54,539 nucleotides of DNA, taken from Pelargonium nanum. Its lineage: Eukaryota; Streptophyta; Magnoliopsida; Geraniales; Geraniaceae. Every line of letters starts with the position of its first letter. Position 1 is the first letter of the stretch. The DNA lies in the NCBI GenBank assembly GCA_036897485.1, contig JAYMTF010000095.1, forward strand, positions 1 through 54,539. The letters are read 5' to 3'. Positions 45,396 through 54,539 of the stretch are shown here, in pieces. The notes beneath the pieces were generated by a model, which ran no database searches, had not been told where the DNA came from, and saw nothing but the letters and a program-made list of their open reading frames with translations. The position numbers and the translations under genes were made by a program.

Positions 45396-47583
45396 CTATG
45401 TCATGACAATAGTATTGTTTTTAATATTGTCATTTCCCTCTTGCTCTTCCATTGTATCACAAAGTATTGTCCCTCTAGTCTCAGGCAAACACAAAACAAA
45501 CAACCCACAAACACCTATTGTCACCCCAAAAACCCCATAAGACCACCAAACCCCACTTCTCTTCCCTTTAGAAACCAACATTGGCACAAAAACAGGACCA
45601 ACCAAAACTGCCAGCCTAACTATTGTTGTAGCTGAGTTCCTTATACATGTCGGGAACAACTCCGTCGAGTAAATCATTAGCAAATTATACGCAGAACTAG
45701 CGCAGAAAAACGAAGCTAGCTCCAAACTTGTTGTTGCAATCTTGCTTTTGTTGCTACCAATTAGGGCACAAACTATGCTACACAACCCACTTGTTGCACA
45801 AAACACCAACAATGAGCCTCTCCTATTTATTTTCTCTATAGAGAAAAATATTAGGAGTTGTGAGGGTATGAGCAATAAAGCATTGAAAGTTAGGGTTAGG
45901 TATGTGCTAAACCCTAAATTCCCAACTCCTAAAATCATGCCAAAATACACAATTCCAACACCAAACCCTAAACCCATTGTGGCCAAAACCCTTTTAACCA
46001 CCCATTTTTTATTGAACAATAGGATCAAATTATTCGATTTTGAGTTCGATTCTTGGGTTTTGATGACTTGTAGTGACGAGTTCAAGATTGCGCTACGTGG
46101 GGCTAGTTTTTTCAAGATTGCACGGGCGTGCTCTTGACGTGCATGCATGAAGAGCCATCTTGGGGACTCGTGGACGAATAAATAAGCTACAATGCAATAG
46201 CAAATTGATGGTATCGACGTGCAAAAGTATAGGCTTTTCCACGAGTTGTTGCGATTCAAGTACGCGATGGCGGGTAATGACAAGAACCCTAACGTGAAGC
46301 AAAAGAATCTTATCATCCCAACACGCCCTCTTCTTTGTTTTCCGACTCTTTCCATGACCAAAACGAGTGCACTTGTTGTGATCCCGACGCGGCCTATTCC
46401 GGAAACGAGCCTGATGAAAAATGCGGTGATAAATAATGTATTAGGGAAAGAAATGAGTTACGTACATATGAAAATATAAAATGTAGAGCACAAATTATGC
46501 CAAAAATAAAAAAGTTGAACTTTTGAGTAGTGAAAGTTGAATCCTTTGCTTTTCAAATGTTTAACAATGAAAGTTCAAGTTTCAGTCTATAAATTAAATT
46601 ACTTAAAACTTTAATATGATACCATAAAAGAAAATTATGCTCCCTCCATGGATATGTAACTTTTTGTCCATGAGCAAATTTTGTAAAAAATTATTAGATT
46701 TTATTGAAATATAATTGGTGAAATGAAAATAGTTTTTTTTTTTTAACAAGGTGAAATGAAAATAGTTAAATTGCTGTAGCGGTGAGTGAAAAACAAAAAA
46801 AATAATTATGATCATTTTTGGGGTTGTACACTAGTCGGACAAACTCGTACATATTGTACTGAAAACCATAACCCCGTAACCCTAATCGTGGGTTAAGTTC
46901 GAGTACTAATGCCTTCTCAACCCGAGCTTGAAAGAAAAAAACACAACCCGAAACTCGAATTGTTAATATCAACATGTGTCCAATGCCTTATAGACCCGAA
47001 CTTGGGAAAACATACCCGAATTGCTAGCTCTAACAATATATGTAACAAACAGAATCGTTAGCTCTAATATTATTTAATACCTGAGAGCTGAGTACATCCA
47101 AATATTGAGTGAAAAAGCTGTGGCAAGAGCTGAGAGAGACATGAGGAGGCAAGAGAAGAAGAGCAAGACCTTTCTTCCAACCCAAGAATCTCCAACCACA
47201 GCAAGAGCAAGAGCTCCCACAAGACAGCCAGTGAAATAGGAGGAGGCAGGGAGGCCAATGAGGAATGTGGAGCATTGGAGATTGAACTGTGAAATTATGG
47301 TTTTGTGTACAATATTATTATTAGGGTTTTGATTATCCCATGAAGGTGGTGGTGATGATATGGTGTGGGTGGAGGTGCATAGAGATGATGATGATGATGA
47401 TGATGGGTCATGGGCATCTGTGAAGACAGTGATGAAGGTTTGTTGGGCATCAAAGATTGATGGGAGAGAGACAAGGATGGATTGGATGAGCTGTGTGGAG
47501 CTGAATTTTGAGAGGTAGTGTTGTATCAAATCATCTAGAGAGACTTGTTGTTGTTGTTGTTGTTGCTCTGAATTTGGATCCAT
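45396..47583 (-). CDS. OCT: Organic cation/carnitine transporter (plant OCT family, MFS)
   Basis: Major-facilitator transporter of the plant OCT group; Arabidopsis members move carnitine or other organic cations at the plasma membrane (OCT1) or tonoplast. Exons 47583-47081 and 46410-45396; 505 residues. The residue split across the intron restores Arg (ALR|LVSGIGR). The N-terminus has a run of seven Gln, then a first membrane segment beginning near FDAQQTFITVFTD, an extracellular Ser-rich loop shorter than usual with CSTFLIG, and the MFS loop signature DSWVGRKVLLF between segments 2 and 3. Further on come FFCFTLGFLSLP, the family motif HESPRWLF, INRRGSLL and C-terminal LPETRGTILCDTMEEQ, all matching Arabidopsis OCT2/3/5/6. 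The intron contains a dispersed-family right end (AATTGCTAGCTCTA, 47019-47032). The start region is part of a triplicated 229-bp segment. Which substrate it carries cannot be read from sequence. Confidence 0.93.
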
Positions 47584-48070
47584 AGAGGATTTTAGGTTGT
47601 TGAGAAACTAAAGTTTTGCATATATATATGTGTGTGTGTGGAGAGAGAGAGAAATGTGGGTACATCGATATGGAGCGTTACGTTGAGTTCAACTTTTGTT
47701 ACTGGTTTGGTCGTTGATCAGATTTCAAGTTCTAGTACGTAGAAACTAGTTAGCCTTTATGAATATGGAGGAAATTGCAGAGACTTGTTGGTGTTGCTTT
47801 GAATTAGTCTCCACATATAAAGGGTTTTAGTTAGTTTGATGATAAGTTACTAATGTTATATAATTAAAAAATGTGAATTTATCGATAAGAAACGATATGT
47901 TGAGTTCAACTTTTGTTAGTAAGTTGGCCGTTGATTGAATTTTGAGTAACTAGTACGTAGAAGCTAACTAACTTTTTTTATGAATATAAAGGAATTTGTG
48001 GAGGCTTGTTGGTGTTGGTGTTACTTTGAATTAGTCTCCACAAGTAAAATTGTTTGATGAGAAACTAAAA
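47530..48070 (-). repeat. 229-bp tandem triplication spanning the OCT start codon and promoter
   Basis: Plus-strand unit A (containing the real start) has CTTGTTG-type repeats then CTCTGAATTTGGATCCAT, with the start codon at 47581-47583. Unit B reads CTTGTTGGTGTTGCTTTGAA then TTAGTCTCCAC at about 47811, and unit C the same at about 48038. Spacings are 231 and 227. Each continues with an AGTTTGATGA/TTGTTGAGAAACTAA variant. B and C also share GTTGAGTTCAACTTTTGTTA and CTAGTACGTAGAA. In B and C the position of the start codon reads GTG on the minus strand, so the upstream copies are relic gene starts. Confidence 0.75.
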
Positions 48071-49641
48071 TGAGAACATTTTGGGATACCTTTAACACAT
48101 AAGCTTTGCTTCATGCAAGTGTGGTGTTCTCTTCACTTGTATGCACACAAATAATGTGTTTTCATTAGATAGTGGTTGTGTTTAGAGGTATGATATGAAC
48201 ATATAGAATATTAGTTGAGACTAGAAAATTAGTTAAATATCAACCAATAACACCAATACATTGTGAATATTTAATGGCACTCACTTATCTTGGTGCTTTC
48301 TCATGTCACAACATTTCCACAATCACATAGTAAGCATTTTTGGAGTTTAAAGATTAATTTTATTTTATCGTGAAGATCCTAATAAGAGATAGTGTGTGCC
48401 GCGTAACTTAGCACCAATTTTATTAACTTTTAGTTAAAAGAACTTCTTTTGATAATAGTGCAATTGTAATAATAACACGTACGCTAAATTTTAGCATCTC
48501 GTCCTTATCAATGCATTAGAAATGTTTGTATGGAACCAGTAAATAGGTCAATATTATGCAAATCGTTACTAGTTCGACATTAAACATATTTTTGACAGCT
48601 CAAATTACTAAGAGCTCGAGCAATTACGATTTTATTATAAAAATAAAATAAAAATGTATATTATAAACATATTTATTTATTCTCAAACCACTAAAACTCA
48701 TATGCCAACTATACATGGGATAAGGAAACAATATCTCCCTCCCCAAAAGGAAAGACAAGAGAGAAAGCAATATAAATTGAAAGCCACTTTATGCATTCAT
48801 AAGAAATTGATGAACCTTGTCACAACCCACCTATTTACATACTTAGTTCTTTGTCCAAATTCATGTTTATGTTATGACATGAAATGTTAACTTTTTGTGA
48901 TGTGAGTTTGTCTTTGTTTGGTACCAATGGAAAGTATTGAAGGACCCAATATGAGAAATCCCACTAAGGAAATTAAATACGATGGAAAAATCGTTTTAAA
49001 ATGAATGTTTTGTTTTTTTGTAAAATCAAAATTTTCTCGTAATTTTAGCTTTCTCTTTCCTTTAAATTATTATTGACCCGTTTTGATCGACGATGATATT
49101 AGCCAATCAAGTGTCTTGTTTCATTTACATTTTGTCATAATATAAGTGTCTTGTTTCATTTTTTCAAACGAGTTAGATATTGTAGAGCGACGCCAACATA
49201 GATTTACGTTTTTTGATAAAATTTTGGTGTGTACGCATGACAGCATTAGATGATTGCAGGGAAGAAGAATGTGACTTAGAAGGCGGAGGTTCAGTGGAAC
49301 CCATCAAATCAGCCTTCACGTTTGCTGTCAAATAAGATAACATACATGGTAGCGGCAAGTGGTGATTGACAGAGTCCGACACTTGGTCGCCTTAAGCTCC
49401 AAATGTACTTATTGTTAGTTTTTCGTGCTATTCATGTTGATGCGAGTAATTCTAGTGCATTCTATTCGATTATTCATGATGTTTTAACAATTATGACTCA
49501 ATATAACAATGCCAATTTTCTATTTACGAGTTGATATGCGGATCGAGTGACTCACGAGTTGTTAGATTCAGTCCGGCCCAATTGGGTCAAAATATGGGTC
49601 TAGACCCAATTGTGATTTGTGAAAACCCTCAAGAGAAAATG
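48071..49641. other. Divergent intergenic region between OCT and IMPDH
   Basis: AT-rich, with no recognised gene. A 69-codon minus-strand frame at 49173-49382 matches nothing I know. A small direct duplication AAGTGTCTTGTTTCATTT lies at about 49108 and 49143. The right end leads into the IMPDH promoter. Confidence 0.5.
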
Positions 49642-49799
49642 TGGCCCACATTCAGATTCATCAGGTAAAAAAAATCCAACGGCTATGATTGCGACGGACC
49701 ACCCAATTACCATACGCCGCGTAACACCCACACACATTTGGACTGTTCCCTCCAATATTTCATCTCCATCTTCTCTTCCCTCTCTTTCCAAAACCCTAA
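49642..49799 (+). promoter_or_regulatory. IMPDH promoter/leader with site II and telo-box elements
   Basis: TGGCCCAC at 49642-49649 is an inverted site II element (GTGGGCCA), and AAACCCTAA at 49791-49799 is a telo-box lying 56 bases before the ATG. A pyrimidine-rich TCTTCTCTTCCCTCTCTTTCC stretch sits between them. Site II plus telo-box is typical of plant genes for growth, nucleotide supply and ribosome formation, fitting IMPDH. Confidence 0.55.
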
Positions 49800-49854
49800 C
49801 CCAAACCCTCTCTCTGCAACTCTCACGCGCCGCCACCACAGCCACCGCCGGAAA

Positions 49855-52800
49855 ATGGCCGCCGGAGCACCAGTTTTCGACGACGGCTTCTCGTCGGAGC
49901 GCCTCTTCAACCAAGGCTACTCCTACACCTACGATGACGTCATCTTCCTCCCCCACTACATCGACTTCCCCACCGACGACGTCTCGCTCGCCACCAAGCT
50001 CAGCCGCAACATCGACCTGAGCATCCCCTGCGTCGCCTCTCCGATGGACACCGTCACCGAGGCTCACATGGCCGCCGCGATGGCCTCTCTCGGCGCCATC
50101 GGCATCGTCCACGCCAATTCCTCTCCGTCCGTACAGGCCGCTCACATCCGCTCCGCCAAGTCGCGCCGCGTCCCGGTTCTGGCGAATCCGACCTTCAAAT
50201 CTCCCGAGAGCCACATCGAATCGGCTGATGATTTCGGATCGTCGCCGTACGTGCTCGTTACCGAGTCCGGAACGGCTCAGTCGAAGCTTCTAGGTTATGT
50301 CTCCAAGTCTGATTGGGAGAATCTGGCGAGCAAGGAGGTTAAAATCTACGATTACATGAGCAATTCGAAGGATTTGGTGCCGTGGAGCCATGATTTGGGG
50401 CAGATTGATCGATACTTGGAGGAGAAGAAGAGTGAGTTTGTGGCTTTGGAGAGAGACGGTGAGGTGGTTGATTTGGTGACCAAGGAGGAGGTGGAGAGGC
50501 TTAAACGATACCCTAGGTTGGGGAAGGGGACGATTGGGCCGAACGGAGAGTGGATAGTTGGAGCAGCAATGGGGACTAGGGAGGATGATAAGGTGAGGCT
50601 GGAGGAAGTAGTGAAAGCCGGAGCAAATGTGGTGGTGCTGGACAGCTCTCAGGGGAACTCCATTTACCAGATTGAGATGATCAAGTATATCAAGAGGACT
50701 TTCCCGGAGCTTGATGTGATTGGCGGCAATGTAGTGACCATGTACCAGGCACAGAATTTGATTCAAGCTGGTGTAGATGGTCTCCGAGTTGGAATGGGGT
50801 CTGGGTCTATATGTACCACCCAAGAGGTTTGCGCTGTTGGACGCGGGCAGGTATATGGTTTTGCTTGTTAACTTCATGATATTGGCTAGTCTTGTAAATA
50901 GATTGTGCTGTGGTACTTACTATTTTGCATGCATGATAAGGAAGTCATTGAATTGAAATATATGAAACTGGGTGTGGCTGATATCAATAGAGATTAGAAC
51001 ATTTTTTTCACGGCGACGGAAGGAATGAATTGTGTTACTTGCGTCTCTTTGACAAAAGTGGGAGCTTTCCTTGTAAACTTCTTGATTTTAGCTCCTCTAA
51101 TAACTGAACTGTGTAGTGGCAAATACTAATTACTATTTAGGATCGTAATTAAGTGGTCTGGTGACTCTGTTCGAATTGAAATTTATGAAACTGATAGTTG
51201 CTGATACCAATAGAGCAAGTGATAAGAACATTTCTGAACAGAATGTAGTAATCTAGACATGTTTCATGGAGATGGAGGGAATGGATATTGTTACTTATGT
51301 TTCTTTGACAAAAGTGGGAGCTTTAGTTCTGGGAATCAGAAATATATTGAATGTCATGTGGCGCTTCCTAAAGTTTAAAGCTTTCCTTCTCTGAATATCG
51401 AAATTGTTCATATTATTACTTGTAATCTAAATGCTTCTTTTTTTTTTGCCCAAGTTAATTGTTTTGTCACTGTTTACATGTTGCATAGGTCAGATTTGCA
51501 GCCAAACTGGCTTGTGTTTTCTGTTTGATATGCCAATGAGTTGGTAGCATACATGATGTTCTGTCGCTTAGAGTGTCTTGAATTCAGTATCAAAGCTAAA
51601 TGATTGAACTGTTTTTGGTCTCAAGACTAAACCCGTGTTTGCTTTGTGAAAATGTTTTCTTATCCTTTTCTGGGCCAGTTGCTCAATCAAGTACTCACAG
51701 TTTGTTTTTGCTTCCGTTCACTTTTCAGGCTACTGCTGTATACAAGGTGTCTTCTATTGCTTCACAATGTGGAGTGCCTGTCATTGCGGATGGCGGCATT
51801 TCTAACTCTGGGCATATTGTGAAGGCTCTGACCTTGGGGGCTTCCACAGTAATGATGGGGAGCTTCTTAGCTGGAAGCACTGAGGCTCCTGGGGCTTATG
51901 AGGATCAGGTATACAGTTGAATGCCACAGTTCCTTACTGCTGTTCATGCCATAAAATGATATTGTATATTGCACACCCACTGACACACAACACTTGCACC
52001 AAAAAAGACATGCATCAATTTTTAATGTTACAAATACTTTATCTATATCTTACATTATCCTTATTCCCCATCTCCTCTTGTCTTTCAACTAATTTCGCAC
52101 CAATCACATGTTTTGTGGGGTTATTAAGCTTTTTTGAGTGGCATGCTGCTTTATTGAATATACACTTTTTTATCTTGTAATTGAACTGTCATTGTAAGGG
52201 CTGTCCATCGGTCCAAGACCGGACCAGGTCACCAAGAAGCAGACCGACTCCTGGACCGGAGCTGTTGGACCAAATTTAATAAATGAATATTTTTTTTTAT
52301 GGAATAAATGAAAATAATTTTTAATTGAAGTGAACTGTCTGAGTAACCATGGAGTAGATTGTACCAAAAGTAGTAAAAAAAAATATTTTTAAAATAAAAT
52401 TAATTAATAGTAAAAAATAATTCAGTCTAAACCAAACCCAGTTGGTTCGGTCCAGACCGTTTTTTTGAAAGCCCCTAATATTTATAATCGACAATTGGCA
52501 TGATGTAGCTTACAAGATTCTATGCATCGTAGTATTTGATTCCATTTATGTCCTAAGGTCAAATAATGCTTTGTCACTTATCACATGCAATGGTTATCTA
52601 AATAATTTCAACATTTTGGAGAAACTTAAAGATTAGGTTGGGTGAGTATTAATGGAGTGGATGGCACCACAATTTTTAAATGGAATTATTTAAAAAAAAT
52701 TAAAATTATTTGGTCCGTTACTAGACCAGACCAAAGACTGGACCAAATGAATTTGGATTTGGTCCGAACCGAAAAGTGCAGTCTTAGCTTTGAGTTGGTT

Positions 52801-54249
52801 TTTGATGTCTGAACTTATGCTTATGATATTGTGCCGATGTTACATGGGTACAGATATACACGCACGTAGACATATGTAATTTTATATCACTGAATTATGT
52901 GTTCTAACATTTGGCTATATACCAGAATGGTCGCAGAATTAAAAAATATCGAGGCATGGGCTCCCTAGAAGCAATGACTAAAGGGAGTGATAATAGATAT
53001 TTGGGTGATACATCAAAGTTAAAGATTGCTCAGGGAGTGGTTGGAGCAGTTGCAGATAAAGGTTCCGTCTTGAAATTTATACCTTACACAATGCAAGCAG
53101 TTAAGCAAGGGTTTCAGGATCTTGGCGCCAAGTCTCTACCTTCTGCTCATGACCTGTTACGATCTGGCGTCTTGAGGCTCGAGGTAAGGCTCGTCGTTGC
53201 ATCAATGTGTTTTTTTTTGCATCTTCTCTTTACCGTCTTTCATTTTTTATGTCTATTCTCATTTCGGAACTTCATAAACTACCATTCAGATTGGTTGAAT
53301 AGTTGTTCGAGATGAAAAATTATAGGTCAGTACAGTACCTTTTTTTTTCATCAGTAGTTCAGTACAGTACGCACCTTAGCCTTATTCACAGATAGCACCT
53401 TTGCCTTATTCACAGAAAGAGATAGTTCCTTGCATTTTTTTGGTGACATGACAACTATCTCCTTATACTTCCAATTTTTTGCTCCGTCATTTAGATTTGA
53501 CCAAATTTTCTCACTCATCATGTGTATAACACATCTTTCTTTCTTCTAATTACTCGTTCTACCCTTACTATCACCATTGGTTTCACATTTGCCGTGATGA
53601 AAATTTGAGGAAAAAATAGCTTTTTTATTTACGTAGAGTTGACAATTTGGAACTAAACCCACATCAACCCGAAGCTCGACCCACATTTTGCGGGTTCAAG
53701 TAGCACAAATTAGACCTATTGATTTTCGGGTTCAGTCAGGGTTGCCAATGAGAAATTGTGGATTAGGCAAACCTGCGCTCACCTACACATTTTCTATGTA
53801 AAAGCACGTAAATAACCCGGCCTTACCTGGATACTGAAACTTGAAACCCGCATGAACCCCCAGCTCTTGCAGGTCGGCTTCGGGTTGGGTCCTTTCAACA
53901 CGAAACCAGAAATTTTTGACCCAGATCCCGAATTGTCAACTCTGTGTTGTGCAAATGTAGCTAAATATATTGATATATCTGCAATTTGCCTATTAGAGTC
54001 ATCTTATTTGCTAATCAATAGTTATCCATAAGAAACGAAAGTGCAATTCCCGATAACATATCGGTTCGCCAGATGTGGCCGCGCAGGCTTGTAGAGTAGA
54101 AGGCGTTTCACATCTTCTAACCCAAAAAAAAATGGCTGTTCATTTCAATCATGCTCTTCTCTTTGACGTGTTTACAGGTAAGGACCGGAGCAGCACAAGC
54201 CGAGGGTGGAGTTCACGGGCTTGTTTCTTACGAGAAGAAAGCATTTTGA
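49855..54249 (+). CDS. IMPDH: Inosine-5'-monophosphate dehydrogenase
   Basis: Oxidises IMP to XMP with NAD, the first committed and limiting step of GMP synthesis; cytosolic tetramer. Exons 49855-50850, 51729-51908, 52926-53183, 54178-54249; 501 residues, against about 503 in Arabidopsis AT1G79470. The start [18 protein letters not shown] is followed by the barrel strand [10 protein letters not shown], a CBS pair at about 110-225 (starting near [10 protein letters not shown]), then [23 protein letters not shown], the active-site loop [13 protein letters not shown] with catalytic Cys about 320, [24 protein letters not shown], the flap region [15 protein letters not shown] and C-terminal EKKAF. 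Exon 1 is much GC-richer at its start than the neighbouring genes. The ATG at 49855 is the family start; the frame is open further upstream, but that is the leader. Exon 4 oddly begins with GTAAGG, echoing the donor of intron 3. Confidence 0.96.
52197..52476. repeat. MITE-like inverted-repeat element in IMPDH intron 2
   Basis: Left GGGCTGTCCATCGGTCCAAG and right GGTTCGGTCCAGACCG ... AAGCCCCT face each other, with GACCGGACC/GGTCCAGACC words inside. A partial related copy (TTGGTCCGTTACTAGACC to GTCCGAACCGAAAAGTGC) lies at about 52710-52785. The end structure resembles the hAT-type GGGCTGTC/GGTCC elements common in eudicots; no clear target duplication was found. Confidence 0.5.
53634..53944. 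repeat. MITE of the TAGAG-end family in IMPDH intron 3
   Basis: Left TAGAGTTGACAATTTGGAAC and right, inverted, CAGAGTTGACAATTCGGGAT: the longest and best-kept terminal repeats of this family in the window, 311 bp. The interior is rich in CGGGTT/AACCCG words (GAAGCTCGACCCACATTTTG, GGTCGGCTTCGGGTTGGGTC). No convincing target duplication; no coding capacity. Confidence 0.65.
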
Positions 54250-54539
54250 TCCCGTAAAACCGAAATCCAGTTTGTGGGGTGCGTCGTGTTGGTTGGCACC
54301 GGCATAGAGGTTGAGAAAATTGATGATCGGATCGAGACCCGCCAAACATCTCTTGTACTTTATTTATGTTCTCTTTTTAGTTTCCTTATAGTATGTAATG
54401 TATCACATTATTGCTCTTTGTGGTTTCGTTTCGGAGAGCATTGGAGGCATGGACTAATGCACACATCTTTTGTGTGTGAAATTGAAGAGAATTAGCAAAA
54501 AAATTGCATTCGAGTTTCAAATGTTTCAGAGAACCTCAT
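54250..54539 (+). other. IMPDH 3'UTR region to window end
   Basis: Follows the IMPDH stop. Contains AT-rich stretches with TTTTTAGTTTCC and TGTAATGTA motifs usual in plant 3'UTRs. No other feature seen before the window ends. Confidence 0.6.

Noticed and set aside
46639-46700. CTCCCTCCATGGATATGTAAC as a Stowaway end
   Set aside because: Only the first eight bases fit; no facing end is found, so it was not annotated as an element.
49173-49382. 69-codon minus-strand frame in the OCT-IMPDH spacer
   Set aside because: No recognisable domain or homologue from memory, and no supporting splice or promoter context.
49600-50877. Minus-strand frames of 204 and 195 codons opposite IMPDH exon 1
   Set aside because: Antisense to a strongly supported, GC-rich IMPDH exon; the translations have no recognisable family.

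Overview
This is nuclear DNA from a flowering plant, almost certainly a eudicot. The evidence is the intron-rich genes with AT-rich introns, plant-only proteins (plastid GAPCp, a P-type PPR-SMR protein, an organic cation transporter of the plant OCT group), hAT-like and Stowaway MITEs, a SINE, and telo-boxes at gene starts. I cannot name the species from the sequence. I see no bacterial-type operon, CRISPR array, organellar insertion or LTR element.

Layout. (1) 1-1785: spacer and promoter region. (2) 1786-7802 (+): plastidial glyceraldehyde-3-phosphate dehydrogenase GAPCp, 14 coding exons. (3) 8803-16600 (-): DCN1-like cullin-neddylation protein, 11 coding exons; the first coding exon is only the ATG. 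(4) 17906-22220 (+): Mn-type CDF metal tolerance protein (MTP9/10 group), 6 exons. (5) about 23240-24770 (+): a probable non-coding RNA unit with a telo-box/TATA promoter, one C/D-box snoRNA candidate and two copies of an H/ACA-like RNA. (6) 26142-32860 (-): KDO-8-phosphate synthase (KDSA), 13 coding exons and a 5'UTR intron. (7) 35137-37815 (-): intronless PPR-SMR protein of the EMB2217 type. (8) 41900-44287 (-): branchpoint-binding splicing factor SF1/BBP. (9) 45396-47583 (-): OCT-type transporter, 2 exons. (10) 49855-54249 (+): IMP dehydrogenase, 4 exons. The protein-coding exon models were built by hand from GT-AG (one GC-AG) borders and reading-frame continuity. Each gives an intact protein of the usual family length.

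These are mostly housekeeping genes that do not form one pathway. The set matters as a synteny block: from memory of the Arabidopsis annotation, orthologues of GAPCp, MTP9/10, KDSA, EMB2217, IMPDH and OCT lie close together at about AT1G79410-AT1G79530, and again (without all members) at about AT1G16300-AT1G16390, so the window looks like a conserved ancestral segment.

The most unusual structures are local tandem duplications. Several fall in first introns or across gene starts: an array in DCN1 intron 1 whose units each carry a copy of the ATG/5' splice junction; a 229-bp triplication of the OCT start region with decayed upstream start codons; a 55-residue duplication in the PPR presequence; and arrays in GAPCp intron 1 and the KDSA 5'UTR intron. 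Transposon remains are small non-autonomous elements: a 478-bp hAT MITE with a perfect 8-bp target duplication, a Stowaway MITE, a SINE with 14-bp target duplications and an internal duplication, and an old dispersed family with TAGAG ends.
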